From contig JBBHKE010003541.1 of the NCBI GenBank assembly GCA_037447655.1, positions 71,339 to 135,338 on the forward strand: DNA of 64,000 nucleotides, read 5' to 3'. Positions within the stretch are counted from its first letter, which is position 1. The number at the start of each line of letters is the position of its first letter. Positions 33,601 through 45,224 of the stretch are shown here, piece after piece. A program made the translations under genes and the position numbers. The notes under the pieces were generated by a model. The model was not told the DNA's origin and searched no databases. It was given only the letters and a program-made list of their open reading frames with translations. This DNA is from Zygnema cylindricum (lineage: Eukaryota; Streptophyta; Zygnematophyceae; Zygnematales; Zygnemataceae).

Positions 33601-36600
33601 CTCACAACTCTTGGAGGGTAAAAAGGCTTCCAATGCTTGCAGGAATGGCACCAGTCAATTGATTGGACGACAATATCCTACGAAGTCCAAACTTAGCACA
33701 TTAGAAGCAACAAAGATTTACAAAATTGTGGTAACGTAAGGTCTAATTAGTCTAAAATAAACAGGTAGGCAAGTATGTTTCCATTTTTCTCAGATAAATA
33801 TATAAAAAACGTATGTCAATACGATGATTCATATTGACAGAAGGCGTTAGAATCAGTTTGAGAAAGGTATTAAAGACAAGGGCCAATATGTGTTTCAAGA
33901 TTCAGTCCAGATATGCCGGAGTTAAAAGATTTAATATCTTGGTTCAGGAGTAGACTAGTCTCAATAGGATGTTAGAGGAAAGTGAGAAGTTACAAGCGTT
34001 TGTCAATAGTCTGCCCGATAAATTCACCCATTTTTTCAAGTAATTCTTCAAGCGAGAAAGAAGACTACTTTTGATTTTGCGGTTAACTACTTAAAGATGT
34101 TGAGAAGTCAATCCTGAGATGACTCTAGTAGAGGGTCGAACAGACAGGGAATCTGAATGTAAGGACGCCTGAGACCCTGGAGCTAAATTTACTTTGAAGG
34201 AGAGGTGTTGAGATCATGGTGAGAGAGGAAAGCATCAATCTCTTACATGAAGAGGTAAGGTTGATACTAGTGGTCTCTCTGTGACTTGCTGGACAATTCT
34301 GGTGGCGAGCCCCATAAATTTACAATTGCTTGAAGGGTTCTATTGGTGGTGACAAAAAAAAGCTTAAGTAATGGATAATTAATATGGGGAGTGACTCATC
34401 CTGTGTGTATGGACAATTTTTTTTTCGAGAATATGAGGACCTTGATAGTTCCCGATAGAATCACAATGGCGAGTGGCCACGTCATTTCGGTTGACACTGC
34501 GAGGACCGTCAAGTCGGACAAGTAGGGACGAGAACAGGAACTATAAATTTACGGGGAGAAGCTTCTCATAATGCCTATACATTCCCAATGGTTTCATGAA
34601 CGGCGTGAACGTTCCTCAGATTCACAAGGTTGACAACAGGGTTCCGGCAATGGAGGAATTCAGTATCGTGATTGAAAATTCTTAGGACAATTTATCGGTG
34701 AAGGATTCGTAAGTGGCAGCAATATAAAATCTTTAACATTGAAAAAGAATCTCGTGTTTCATAATCGAATGAAAAACGTCAGAATTTCACTGGCATTTTG
34801 TGACAGACCTTGTGAGTGGTAAGGAGTTAGAGTTCAGTTTTGTCTCTACTACTAAGGAAGTGGCAGATATATTGACCAAGACTGCCATGCCTAACGTCTA
34901 TGTTAGGGGAAGGCCTAAGACTGGATTGTTATGTCTAAGTGAAAGGATTTCCATAACGAGTGAGGGAATGATAGGATGCATTATGTGAATTGACTATCGA
35001 CCGTGTTCGCGCACTATTTATTATTCGGATTTGTACATCTGTGTTGTTTGGTGTTGTATGTTTGTTTCGTGCTCGTTACATGGTACCTTATTTTTGTTGA
35101 ACCGTACGTTTAGTTTTGGTGAAAAAAATATCTGATATGCAGCACACTGTTCGTCATCTATATGTTTTAGTCATCTATATGTTTTAGTGGAAGTCTGTCC
35201 TGTATGATAGTGGAGAACGTCCAGGTAGATTTTGTTGTGTATTTTGTGGTATAATAAGTTATTATGTTAGTCTGTTTGAGTAGTAAGAAAGAAATTTGTA
35301 AGAGCGAGTGAAAAGAAAAGCTACGGTTTAACATATGTGTATTTTTTTGAGCCCAAAACGAGGAAAAAAAGGGGCGAGAGAAAATGAAAACTGGTGGAAA
35401 CTAAAAACAAACACAAAAGTGCTTTCTGTGGGAATATTCTGAACTTTTGTACCATGTATTCTTATGTTATCTCAGCAAAATTTTAATTTTACCCCTAGCA
35501 AGAGGCAAAACCGGATCACTTGACTTTTTTAAAAAAATTCAAAATTGCGAATTTCCGGAAAGATGACAATATTTGAATGCTCCCAAGTACAGACACAAAA
35601 AAAAGAAACAAAAAGTAATTGCGCTGAAAATAATTTACCAAACCAAAATTTTACTTGTGTTAAAAAGAGTGGAAAGGTTTGAAACCAAGGTGAACTCAAA
35701 AAATATCCAGCATCCTATCTTGATGTCATGTTCTCCAGTTTCTTGGACACATCTAAACAGTGAAAATTTGCAGGATTGCAGGTCAAAACAACAAAAAAAA
35801 TGAGTCTCACAACTTCTCGAGATTTTTTAGGTTTCCAATGGAAGACGGTATGTTCCCCGTGAAAAAATTGTTCGCTAGGTTCCTGAAAAAAAAAAAATGC
35901 CATGGCATAAAAATGAAATGCCATGATTTAGCCTTCAGTTTCAAATTTGCAGGAATGCAAATACTTCATGACACGCCCTTCCAATAAATTCCATTTAATC
36001 TCACTTATGTCTGAGCACAAAAATCTCTTAATGAGATGAAAGGCACTTAAACGGGTTCATCAGTGAACTGCCCAAGTAGTTAAATGATTTGCAACTTTCT
36101 TGAGGCTAAAGAAGAAAGCTGTATAATTGCCTTCTTAGCGTTGTAAAGTTCCACAGTTCATTGCCTGCAACTTTCTCACTACACGAGCGACGTTTACTTT
36201 GTCCCTTGGAGAAAGTTGCGTGACTGGTGAATATTTTTTATAAATCATCATTTTGTGAATATGCTCATTCGTCTTATCAGCTTTACACATTATTTTCTAG
36301 AACTGAACAGTTTTTATTATGATTACTGTTAAAGATGATTCCTGCAACTTTTATACTTTGTTTGTTTGTAGATACATGGGAGAACTTTTTATTTCCAAAA
36401 AACCTCCAGCTAAGATCGTCAGATGAGCAGCACCCAAAAAGAATACAAACTTCAAACAAACAAACAACCTAAACCTTTACTGTATACTTGTTTACGTACA
36501 AACGTGTCTATGTACTAGACAACCATCACTTTGATAAGCATTTTGCCAACTGAGCAAAAGGATCAAATGCAATGTAACCTTTCACACATCTACACTTGAG

Positions 36601-37194
36601 CCTCTATATCGAACACAAGATTGTCATTCAGATCCATTGGGACATGCAGCGAAAGATCAAGCTCTCACAATTCTTGAAGGCCGCTGAGGAGTCCTATAGA
36701 AGGGGGAATAGAGCCGATAAGGTCCAGTCCATTCAGCAAACTGCGTCAACGATAAAATGTCTTTTTTGTTATGATTTTACACGAATATTATAAAAAAAAG
36801 TCTCATGGTTACCATTTTAACCCTAGATAACATAATATCAACAATAAGTTCAAACCAATCCTCAAGTTAAAAATGATAGTCTTGTTTACATAACGTCATA
36901 TCTTCAGAATCATGATATGTTGAAGCAAAAAGACTGAAACAATTTTGATAGTTGTCCCTTGTGTTGTTCATTTTGTTTACAACTATAAATAATTAGTAAT
37001 TCAGCACTCTAAATATAAAGAATAGGATTAAGGATTTAAAATATCAGTTTGACGTGCTCACATTTTTTTCACTTGCAGCCTACTGTTGCACACTATGCCA
37101 TCCCACCCACAAAAGCTTGATCCATTCTTCCAGTTTGCAAAATTATTGTTTGGATCGCTTGTGATGGCATCTTTCAAATTTAGGAGGACGACAC
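27644..37194 (-). CDS. Gene A: LRR-EGF-papain (C1A) protease with C-terminal membrane anchor
   Basis: Predicted extracellular cysteine protease joined to recognition domains. Minus-strand exons: 37073-37194 (LRR N-cap 'LKDAITSDPNNNFANW', FCGWDGIVC); LRR exons 36669-36740, 35811-35882, 33606-33677 and 32347-32418 (72 bp each) and 33083-33151 (69 bp), all phase 2, with motifs like 'NNFFTGNIPSSIGNLKNLEKL'; 31713-32062 (last LRR, Cys cap, EGF 'CGGHGICDNNSTCVCDEGY'); then protease exons 30910-31098, 29714-29946, 28456-28593 and 27644-27985. All four C1A active-site residues are present: Gln in RDQETC, Cys in NTCWVFS, His in GVDHSVVVVGYD, Asn in LRNSWGANWGENGY; the usual CG.GG is CGDGG. Phases agree at every junction from 36740 down to 27644, including EGF to protease (phase 1). 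The C-terminus has a hydrophobic segment (YILAFLAVILALVASHL) plus a 7-residue tail, so membrane-anchored or GPI-processed. No I29 propeptide is seen. The N-cap-to-first-LRR junction does not match in phase, so an exon is missing or undetected there. Confidence 0.82.
30118..30200. repeat. TA-rich microsatellite
   Basis: Alternating TATATG/TATATA runs in an intron of gene A, between the first two protease exons. Simple-sequence repeat only. Confidence 0.85.
33850..35300 (+). mobile_element. Degenerate Copia fragment in an intron of gene A
   Basis: Gag-like UBN2 sequence near 33970-34040 ('SEKLQAFVNSLPDKF') is followed, after a decayed stretch, by the RNase H end. 'NLVFHNRMKNVRI' and, after a frameshift, 'KEVADILTKTAMPNVYVRG' lie at about 34745-34930, like the end of the element at 15206. 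A purine-rich GAGTGAGGGAA at about 34958-34968 and TGATAGGATG may mark the 3' LTR start. Opposite strand to gene A. Boundaries uncertain. Confidence 0.7.
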
Positions 37195-37560
37195 CTGTGT
37201 TTACATCAAATAGAACCATAGAGATCATAAACCCTTGGACAATGTTATTCTCCTACACCTCAAATCTCACATAAACATGAAGGTTATGGTCTCCCGAAGT
37301 TGTAGGAAACGGTACCAAAATAAGAAGGTACGGACTAGAAAAAGCTGGAAAGTCAGGTAAAATCCCTACAAAGAATAAAAATCACACATAAATATAAGGT
37401 GGTTTCTCAACATTGAGCTGTCGCAATGTTGGATACCATGCATAAATTGGCATTACTTTTGGGATAAATTGAACACTAGCCTTATTTCGATTCCCATACC
37501 AATGAGATAATATCTTGGTTAAGGATGAGAACATTCTAATGGGGTAGTTTTCTTCAGAAA
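37195..37560 (-). other. Possible upstream exons of gene A
   Basis: Two minus-strand coding-like blocks precede the LRR N-cap: about 37395-37558 ('SEENYPIRMFSSLTKIL', 'PKVMPIYAWYPTLRQ', ending EKPPYIYV) and about 37255-37370 ('GILPDFPAFSSPYLLIL' ... 'NLHVYVRFEV'). The position before an LRR N-cap and the general look suggest a malectin-like ectodomain, as in plant malectin-LRR receptors, but I cannot confirm the family. A related, more decayed block ('GKPPYVCV') lies near 38200-38280. If real, the gene A protein is longer at its N-terminus. Confidence 0.35.
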
Positions 37561-39889
37561 ATGTATTCTAACGCAAGAAAAACCTGAAATGAACATAAGA
37601 TATTTGACAATTGTTTTCTCAAGGTTGGCTATTCACATGATCCTATAATTAACTCTAGATCCATCAGAAAAAAGTCAAGGTACGCGGCAGTGAGGCTGTT
37701 TAGGGGTTTAACATGATAAATACCAGAAAATATAAAATTCATGAACAGCAAATAGACATCAATTTCGAAAGAACAGCTGAAAAAAAAACTCGAATCTGTT
37801 AAGATCTCACGCTCCAAACTGGTTCCGAATTTGACCCATTCAAAATGCATCGCAGAAAGGCACCTTTAATCAACTCTTAGAAAACAAATCAGCAAGCTAT
37901 GTGGGTTATTGAGATGTGTACAAACACATTGTATACATACATATATGTATGTGATTTATATATGTTACATACATATATGTATGTAAATAAATTGTTTAGC
38001 AAAGGGAAGGGGTTGCACCAGGAAGTCACGTAATGTGACTCCTTAAAAAAAGAAAAATAAAAGCGTTCCCGACTTTCATAAGATCATAAAATAACAAGGG
38101 TAAAAAGTTGACAGCCATTCCAAATAAAAAAGTAAATCCCTTGGCATTTCATCCTCCAAGTACCAGTCCACATTTGAGTTATTATAAAATTTTCTAAAAA
38201 TCTTCACACAGACATAAGGTGGTTTCCCTGCTTTCCCAAACGTAGAGTAGCGATAATGTTATTGAGGTTAATAAAAGACATTTATAACAAAGTATTTTTA
38301 TGGAGTAGGAAAACCGCAACCTTAATGTCACAACAACTTTACCAGCAAAATATAATGAAGTGAGGCTTCGGATTTTTGTTTGGGAAAAATATTAAAGCTC
38401 TACGTTGAATATGGTGGACTCATCATACGTTAATATTATATTTAAGTAGCAAAGTAAATTGAGAAGAGAGCCTGATTTCTGATTGGACCAAATGAGGAAG
38501 TCACGTTGTTCACTTAATATGATAGGATCATTATGCATAGCCATAGTGTTTGAGTTGACAACTTAAACATTGTTATGTATCCACGATAACACAATGAATG
38601 CTTAATATTTTCAATTGATCAGCAAACAAGATTACATAATACTAACGGCATTTAGTTTCGTCACCATTAACGTTTTGACATCAAATTCACTTTTTAAGTG
38701 TTAAGACATAGGAAAATATATTTATGCAGTAATAAAAACACATTATTGTTGTAATTGTTATAGTAGATTCTAATTTTTAAATTTTTATGTTGGTTCATCA
38801 ACGTGTAATAGAATCATAACACATATATTATCTTGTTAAACCGTACAAAATCCGTATAACTTCTCCATTGTGTACAAGATGGATCACATTACTATAACAC
38901 ATTCGAACCTTAATGATGATGGATATTCAGTTTTTTTATATAAGATCATAGCACACTGTGTATCTGTGCTCCATTAAGAAAAAAAATCCTTTCATTTCTC
39001 CATTTTGCATAACATGCATCATATTATTATAAAAGGTGAAAGTATACTGAAGAAAAAAAATATATATAAGTCTTTTTGATCAACTTCTTGAAACCATTGA
39101 ATTTCTCACAACTATCAGCCAAAAATGAGGTTTGCAGTAAACAATTTGAAAAAAAATAAAGTGGGTTTACCTAGTCTTTTTCACGAATTTTTTTTGGAGA
39201 AAACATGTTTACTTTCCTTTTCAAATTTGGTCAACATACATGACAATATTGTGTAATATTGTTAATAACATTGTTAATAATATTGCTAATAAGGGATACA
39301 ATCTGAAAGACTTTAGAGTCTGCAAACTCTAATATTTGTTTGAGCTTCACCTTCAGATACAGGTGGAGGACTTGGAGACAGGTTGGCAGGATGGAGGGGA
39401 GGGAAGGATGGGGATGAAGGGTAGCCGAGATAACAGGAAAATCGGAATCAAATGGCAGGAAAATGTGAAGACTGGATCAAGGAAAAGGGGAAGGAAATCA
39501 AGGGGGGGAAGGAGGGGAAGGGTGATGGGGATGGAGGTGAAGGAGGAGGGGGACGTAGGGAGGGGTGAAGAATGGAAAGAAATCTTTAGTATTGAAACAA
39601 CAATTGTTGTCAAAGCTTTAGATCCTTCTTTTTTCTTGGTTAACATGTTGCTTTAAACCAATTATTGGAAAACTTTAACAACTTGCATCGGTTGCTAAAA
39701 TTCAAAAAAGCTTCAAACATTCTCAAAATTTGTGTGATGAAATGAAAACTTTCAAACACCAGACCACAATTGAAAACAATGGATTCAAAAATGCATAGAT
39801 ATAAAACCACAAAAGTAAAAAGTATAAAAGGCATAAGACCATAAAAACGAAAATTATCCATTTTTTTAGTAAGCATAATGAGAACTTAC
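37561..39889. other. AT-rich interval between genes A and C, with a purine tract
   Basis: I searched the minus strand here for C1A exons that gene C would need and found none (no CW.FS, no H-V..VGY, no NSWG). A G/A-rich tract at about 39360-39580 gives long charged frames on the plus strand that I do not accept as genes. A possible remnant of the putative malectin-like block lies near 38200. Confidence 0.5.
37930..37986. repeat. Two copies of a 20-bp palindrome
   Basis: 'TACATACATATATGTATGT' occurs twice about 32 bp apart, each copy self-complementary. Simple-sequence origin likely. Confidence 0.8.
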
Positions 39890-42800
39890 ATTTGCAAGTG
39901 TATTTGCTCGCTATATCAGTGTAGCCTTGGTTGCAAGCACATGTAGTTGTAATCCCATTTGTAATATTGGAGCAAATACCGTTCCCCCCACAAGGTCCTC
40001 CCGCCTGGGTAGTATTGCAAAACGCGTCACAACTACTTTTACTACGTTGGGCACTGGATCCGCATCCAAATGGGATGTTCGAGTCAAGCAGGCAATTTCC
40101 GTACAATTCTTCACATGCTGGGTGTCCGTTGCCTTGTACAATGGGCCCAGTGAAATAGTTGTTGTAAATGTAGCTAATCATAAAACCCGTCCATAGTGAT
40201 AGAAAACCAGTTAGTGACTTTTGACTATAATCGAACTATCGCGCTCTTTTACTGGATGTTGCAAATGAGAAAAAGAAGCTGTTTTATTGTTTCATTCTAT
40301 ACTCCTTTATATTTAATGTGATTCGGGAGGTATTTGGTGTCAAAATGGGGGAGGGATTTTATAGTCCTTACATGTTTACTTTGAGGATAAAAAAAGTGTT
40401 TGTAAACACTTGAAAAATAAAGGCATTTGGAAAGGTCAATTTTTTACTCTTTTATCTTAACCGTCACTAAGGGTCATGATTTATTTATTTAGTTTTTTTC
40501 CTTTGAATGTTTATATTTTATTCGGAAAGCCTTTTGTTTTTCTTGACTCTAAATAAGACATCATAATTGAAAGAAAGAAAAAGTCAATCATTATGGAATA
40601 AAAGAAAATACAAAATATTTTTAATTTTACTCTTAAAAAATTGGATTCGTAAAAGCAATTGAACATGTAGTAAAGTTGGAAATGTGAGAGCGACAATATG
40701 GAGGTGACTCCTCGCCTTCCCCTTACCTTTCCACATGCACCTTATCGTCCCCTTAGTTTTCTTATCCGAGGTTACTTTCTTGATTTACCGATTGTATATA
40801 TTGTTGCTTTATATTTTCATATTCTTTTTCTTTTTTCTTGCATTCTGGGCTTCTTTTGTTATGTCTTCGTAAAATTTCATTATCCATTGGAATCTTATCG
40901 TAAAGTTAGTTATGATAAAGTTAGTTGGGACTGTATGGTGCATATTTACGATTTTTCAAATTTTTGCTCCCCTTTCTCCTATTGCTATTCATTAAATCCT
41001 TCAATTTCTCAGTGTTAATTTTCTCATAGTTCCAAAAAGAAAAAAATCCCAATTTCTCCAATATCTTACTAAAACTTTTGTGCTTAACGTTAAACTCTAC
41101 CAGTTTTCTTGAAGTAAATTTTTACTCCCACATCCTTTTTTCCCAGACTTTCAAAGTTTTACCCTCTTTATTACTCATCCTGTTCCCGCTCCTACTTTCC
41201 CGTCCATGCCTTTCTTTTCTCCTCTCCTGTCCCAACCTTCTCTTCCTCCCTCTATTCACCGCTCCCATCCGCTCCCCTAACCCTCTCCTCCGCTCCCTTA
41301 GCCCTCCACTCCTCTCATCTCCCCACCTCCCTCTTTTCCCTCCTCTCCCCTCTTCTCCCCTCCGCTCCACTTGCCCTCCCCTCTTCTCCCCTCTCCACCT
41401 TTAAATGGCTCCGCTCTCCAACACATGACAGTCCCTCCCTCTTCCTCTTTAATGAAGATAATACCAATATTAATTGAATATACAAATGTTTTGGCTTTTC
41501 TTGTTTTATATTTTGAGGGAGGGATATATTTAGGGGGTAGAGGGAGATGTTAGAAATAAGGCGGCAGAGGAGTCCAGAAGCACCAAAAGGAGGCTGAAAA
41601 TGGCTTCGTGCCGGGCGGTTGAGGAGGGGGGGAGGAGGGAGTGATAAGATGTAAGACTTGTTTTGGTTTTTTCTTTTTGTTTTTATTTTCAATAAATATT
41701 AGGCTTTCGTCAAGTTCTTCTTTTGTAAGTTATTGTTGTTAATTATATTGATAGAGGAGAAATGCCCCGTCTTCCAACTTTTTCTGTTAGATTTTTATTG
41801 TTTTTTGCAAGGTTTTTTGATTTTTTTTTTTTATTGGTGAGTTGGGTAAAGTAATTCTTGTAATATTTTCTATTTCTTTTTTACTTTTTGGCAAACTTGG
41901 TGGATATGTTTCCAGGTTTTGTAGTGTTTCCAGTATAGTATATTTTTTTCAGGAATTATTGCGTATTTTGGGGGTGGGAAGGTAAAAGGAGGGGTACGGG
42001 CCGCACTCTTTGGTCATGTTTAACATCGCACTAAACATGGTTTGTGGGAGGGGTGAGTGTAAGCTCCCCTATCACACTAAATATGATTGTGGGGGAAGGG
42101 GGGAATATGGAGAAAATAGGGGGCTGTGGGGTATGGTGCTAGGGCATTTCCCCCCCCCCCCTACGCTCCCCTCTCCTTTTTCGCCTTCCTCTCCCCCTCT
42201 CTCTTCCCCTCTCTCTTCTCTTCTCCCTCTCCTCTTCTTCCTCTCTCTTTTTTTCCTTTCTCTTCTTCCTCTCTTCCTCCCCTTTCCTCTTCTTCCTCTC
42301 TCTTCTCTTCTCTTCTTTTCTTCCTACATAGCCTTAACTTGTGTTGTTTGCTGATTTAAAAAACTTTGGAAAAGATGAGTAGTGTGTTTAAAACAATTTT
42401 GGTAAATCTGCTAAAAAACATAGAAAATAATACCTACAAAAGATAAAAATATTGCAACAACGTTTATTGCCGTTAAGCACCATATTTGAGAAATTTCTTA
42501 AAAAAAATTGAAGTAGCAATTGAATTTGTGTAGAATTTAATCTTACAAATTTTGGAGGTTTGTAAGTTGACCGATGGACGATGGAATGCTTCCACTCAAC
42601 TGGTTGTTAGTTAGATATCTGTAACGCCATCCACTCCATCAAATAGTCTCCCGTTTCCTTCTGTTTATTTGGACCGAAGTATAATAAATTTAAGAAAAAA
42701 TGGGTATGAACTTTTTCTATGTTCATTTATAAAATTCTCTCATTTTGGGTTTTTGTGTTGTTAAGATTTTTTTCGTTTGTTTGCAACATTTTGAGCTTTC

Positions 42801-43642
42801 ATCGCTTAGTGATAGTGAAAAATATTTTAAAATATCTCATGTAACTCCCTAACTTCTCTTTTTTCGTCCTCTCCTCTCCGCATCCCCCGCTCTACCACCC
42901 CCTACCACACCGTTTCTCTGTACATCCCCACCATTTCTCTCTCTCTCCCTCCCTCACTCTCTCCTCTCCCAATCTATTCCCTATCCCTCCCTTTCTTCTC
43001 CATCCTTCTCTCACACCACCTCTCCCGTGACCAACCCCTGTCCCCCTCCTCATCCTCTCTCCTTTCTACTTTCTCTCTCCCTCTCTCTCCCTCTACCTCT
43101 CCTTCTCCCTCTCTTTCCCTTGAGGGAGAGGTGAGGGTAAGCTCCGTTTTGACGTTAAATATAGATTGAGGGCGGGTTGAGTGTAATCTCTATTATCACA
43201 CTAAATACGGTTCGAGGGAAGGGTGCGTATAAACCTCGTGTGATACTAAATATGATTGTGGGGAGGGGAAGAAATGGGCGAAAGGGGAAAGGAAGTTAAG
43301 ATCCCTAGCCACATTAGCTATGGTGTTGGGAGAGTAGGTCCGTCCCTCTCTCCCTTCTACCCCTCTACCTTCCCCTCCCCTTTCCCCTCTCCCTCTCGAG
43401 TTACGTTCTGTTGCTTTCTAATTCATAAATATTTGGTATAGCTTATGATAAAAACATGAAAATACGAACTTCAAAAAAGAAGATTCGAATACGTTCATTG
43501 TCAGTACGCATCATTTTCGTGCAAATTCTACCCCATTTTAGTGTTAGCTTTCTGTCGAATTTGGTCTTACACGTGTTGGAGGCTTCTGAGTTGACCGATG
43601 GACGATGGAATGCTTCCACTCAACTGGTTGTAATGTAGATAT
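39890..43642 (-). CDS. Gene C: LRR-EGF gene, partial, paralogue of gene A
   Basis: Three minus-strand exons are clear. 43571-43642 and 42547-42618 are 72-bp phase-2 LRR exons ('NQLSGSIPSSIGQL' in both) with CAG acceptors and GTAAG donors. 39890-40173 begins with the last LRR ('YIYNNYFTGPI'), continues through a Cys-containing cap (CEELYGNC...FGC) and an EGF module ('CGGNGICSNITNGITTTC', CNQGYTD) and ends at GTAAGT. The order and spacing of Cys match the LRR-EGF exon of gene A, so the two are paralogues. Not found: an N-cap, further LRRs and any protease exons. It may be a pseudogene, may splice onward to undetected exons, or may be a non-protease relative. Its introns contain long pyrimidine tracts. 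Confidence 0.65.
41140..43400. repeat. Series of polypyrimidine tracts within gene C introns
   Basis: C/T-rich tracts on the plus strand at about 41150-41450, 42150-42330, 42850-43120 and 43340-43400. The 42-kb and 43-kb LRR exons and their flanks are themselves near-duplicates ('GAGTTGACCGATGGACGATGGAATGC' in 43.6 kb), so exon and flanking tracts were duplicated together. Confidence 0.7.
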
Positions 43643-44109
43643 CTGTAAGGCCATCCAGACCATTAACCCTCGCTTGCCTCTAAATGCCTTCTGTTTATTT
43701 GGACAAAAATATTATAAATTTAATAAACAATGAGTATGCATAAATAAACATCCGTTTGTAAAATTCCATTAGAGTAGGTTTTTTTTTGTTAAATTTCCAT
43801 TCGCCTTCTTTGCGACATTTTGAGCTTTCGCCACTTTGAGATAGAGAGAACTATTCAAAACTTCCACATCTTTTCTCAAGTAATATGCCAAATTCAGCCA
43901 AAAAATTAACCACGGTGTGGAGATATGCGATAAGTATATAAAAATTTGGCAATCAAAGATCTTGTTCAATAAACTTTTGTATATTAAGTGGTTCATAAAA
44001 TTTAACTATTATTTCACAGTAGAAAATTCAAAAATTCCACCATTTATTTTCGAATTTTGTTTATGTTTTGAAAACGAGACATAAGTGTGGTGGCTCAAAC
44101 CCTAATATT

Positions 44110-45214
44110 GTCTTGTTCACAAGAATTTTAAAACGTCAACTTTTTTTCCACTCCCTAAGCTTCATTTTCTCTTCCCCTCCCTTCACCACCTTTACCCTCT
44201 CACCTCCCCTACCCTCCACTCCCTTCCCCTCCTCTCTCACCGTATCTTTTGCCCTACTTTACCCTCCTATCGACCCCCTTTCCTTCCCTCTCCTCCTCTT
44301 CCCTCCCCTCCTCTCCATTCCCCACCCTTCCCCTCCCACCACCTCCCACTTTCTCCCACCCTCTTTTTTTTTACCTTCTCCTTCCCTTCACTTCTGCCAC
44401 TCACTCCCAGCCGCCCCTTTTTCCCTCCCCTTCTCTCCCCTCTTCCCCCCCTCCATCCTCTCCCTTTCCCCAGTCTCCGCTCCCCCCAACCCTATCTTCT
44501 TTGGCCAGTCCCCTTGTCCCGTCCTCCGACCCCCTCTCCGTTCCCTCCCAATTCCTATTTTCTCTTCTTCCACCTTTCTCCCATTCACCACTCCACTCTC
44601 TCATAAACAATTTGCCGCTCTCCCTCTCTTTTTCCCACCTTTTCTCCACATCTCTCACTCACTCTCCGCCTCTCTGTATTACTTTTTATCCCCTTTCCCC
44701 ACCCTTTCCCTCCACATTTTAGCTCTTTCCCTCAACCCTTCTCCCTCTCTATCACTTCCTAATCTTTCCGTGTCTCCTTACCCAAGTATTCACCTCTCAC
44801 TCTCCCTCCCTATCTCTTCCTTTCGCTCTCCCACTTTCTCCCTCCCCTCTTCCCACACTCCATCTCCTCTTCTCCACCCACTCCATCTCCTCCACTCCCC
44901 CACTTCATCTCCTCCTCTCCTCTTCTTCCATATCTTGTGCCCTTATTCTCTACCTCCCTCTCACTCCTTTCCCTCTCAACCACTCCCTCCGTCCCCTTAT
45001 TCCTTTTCCCCAACCCCACGTCCCCTCCAATCCCCACTTCCCCTCTCTCCCCCTCCCAACTCCCCCCCTTTTGCCCTCCCCAACTTCCTCTGGCCCACTC
45101 TCCCTCTCCTTAACTTCTTTCCTCCCTCCGTATCCGCCTCTCTGCAATTCTTGCTCTAGCCCCTCACTCTACAACACCCCCCTCCCTTTCCCTCTTCTTT
45201 TGCTTTCCCTTCCA
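44110..45214. repeat. 1.1-kb polypyrimidine tract
   Basis: Almost only C and T on the plus strand, giving a 363-codon Ser/Pro/Leu/Phe frame that I regard as non-coding. It ends at the assembly gap. Such tracts can form triplex DNA and are difficult to assemble. Confidence 0.85.
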
Positions 45215-45224
45215 NNNNNNNNNN
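45215..45224. other. Assembly gap (10 N)
   Basis: Ten undetermined bases at the right edge of the polypyrimidine tract. The true length is probably unknown, and the sequence on its right is of ordinary composition. Confidence 0.99.

Noticed and set aside
33606-36740. TGA stops at the ends of the LRR blocks of gene A
   Set aside because: They are not nonsense codons. Each block ends ...TT/GTGAG (or /GTATG), which is a splice donor after a phase-2 exon, and exon lengths come out at exactly 72 (or 69) bp.
39336-39656. Charged plus-strand frame between genes A and C
   Set aside because: Sits in a G/A-rich tract; composition only.
44068-45159. 363-codon open frame
   Set aside because: Lies in almost pure C/T DNA. 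Ser/Pro/Leu/Phe composition follows from base composition, with no start context or domain.
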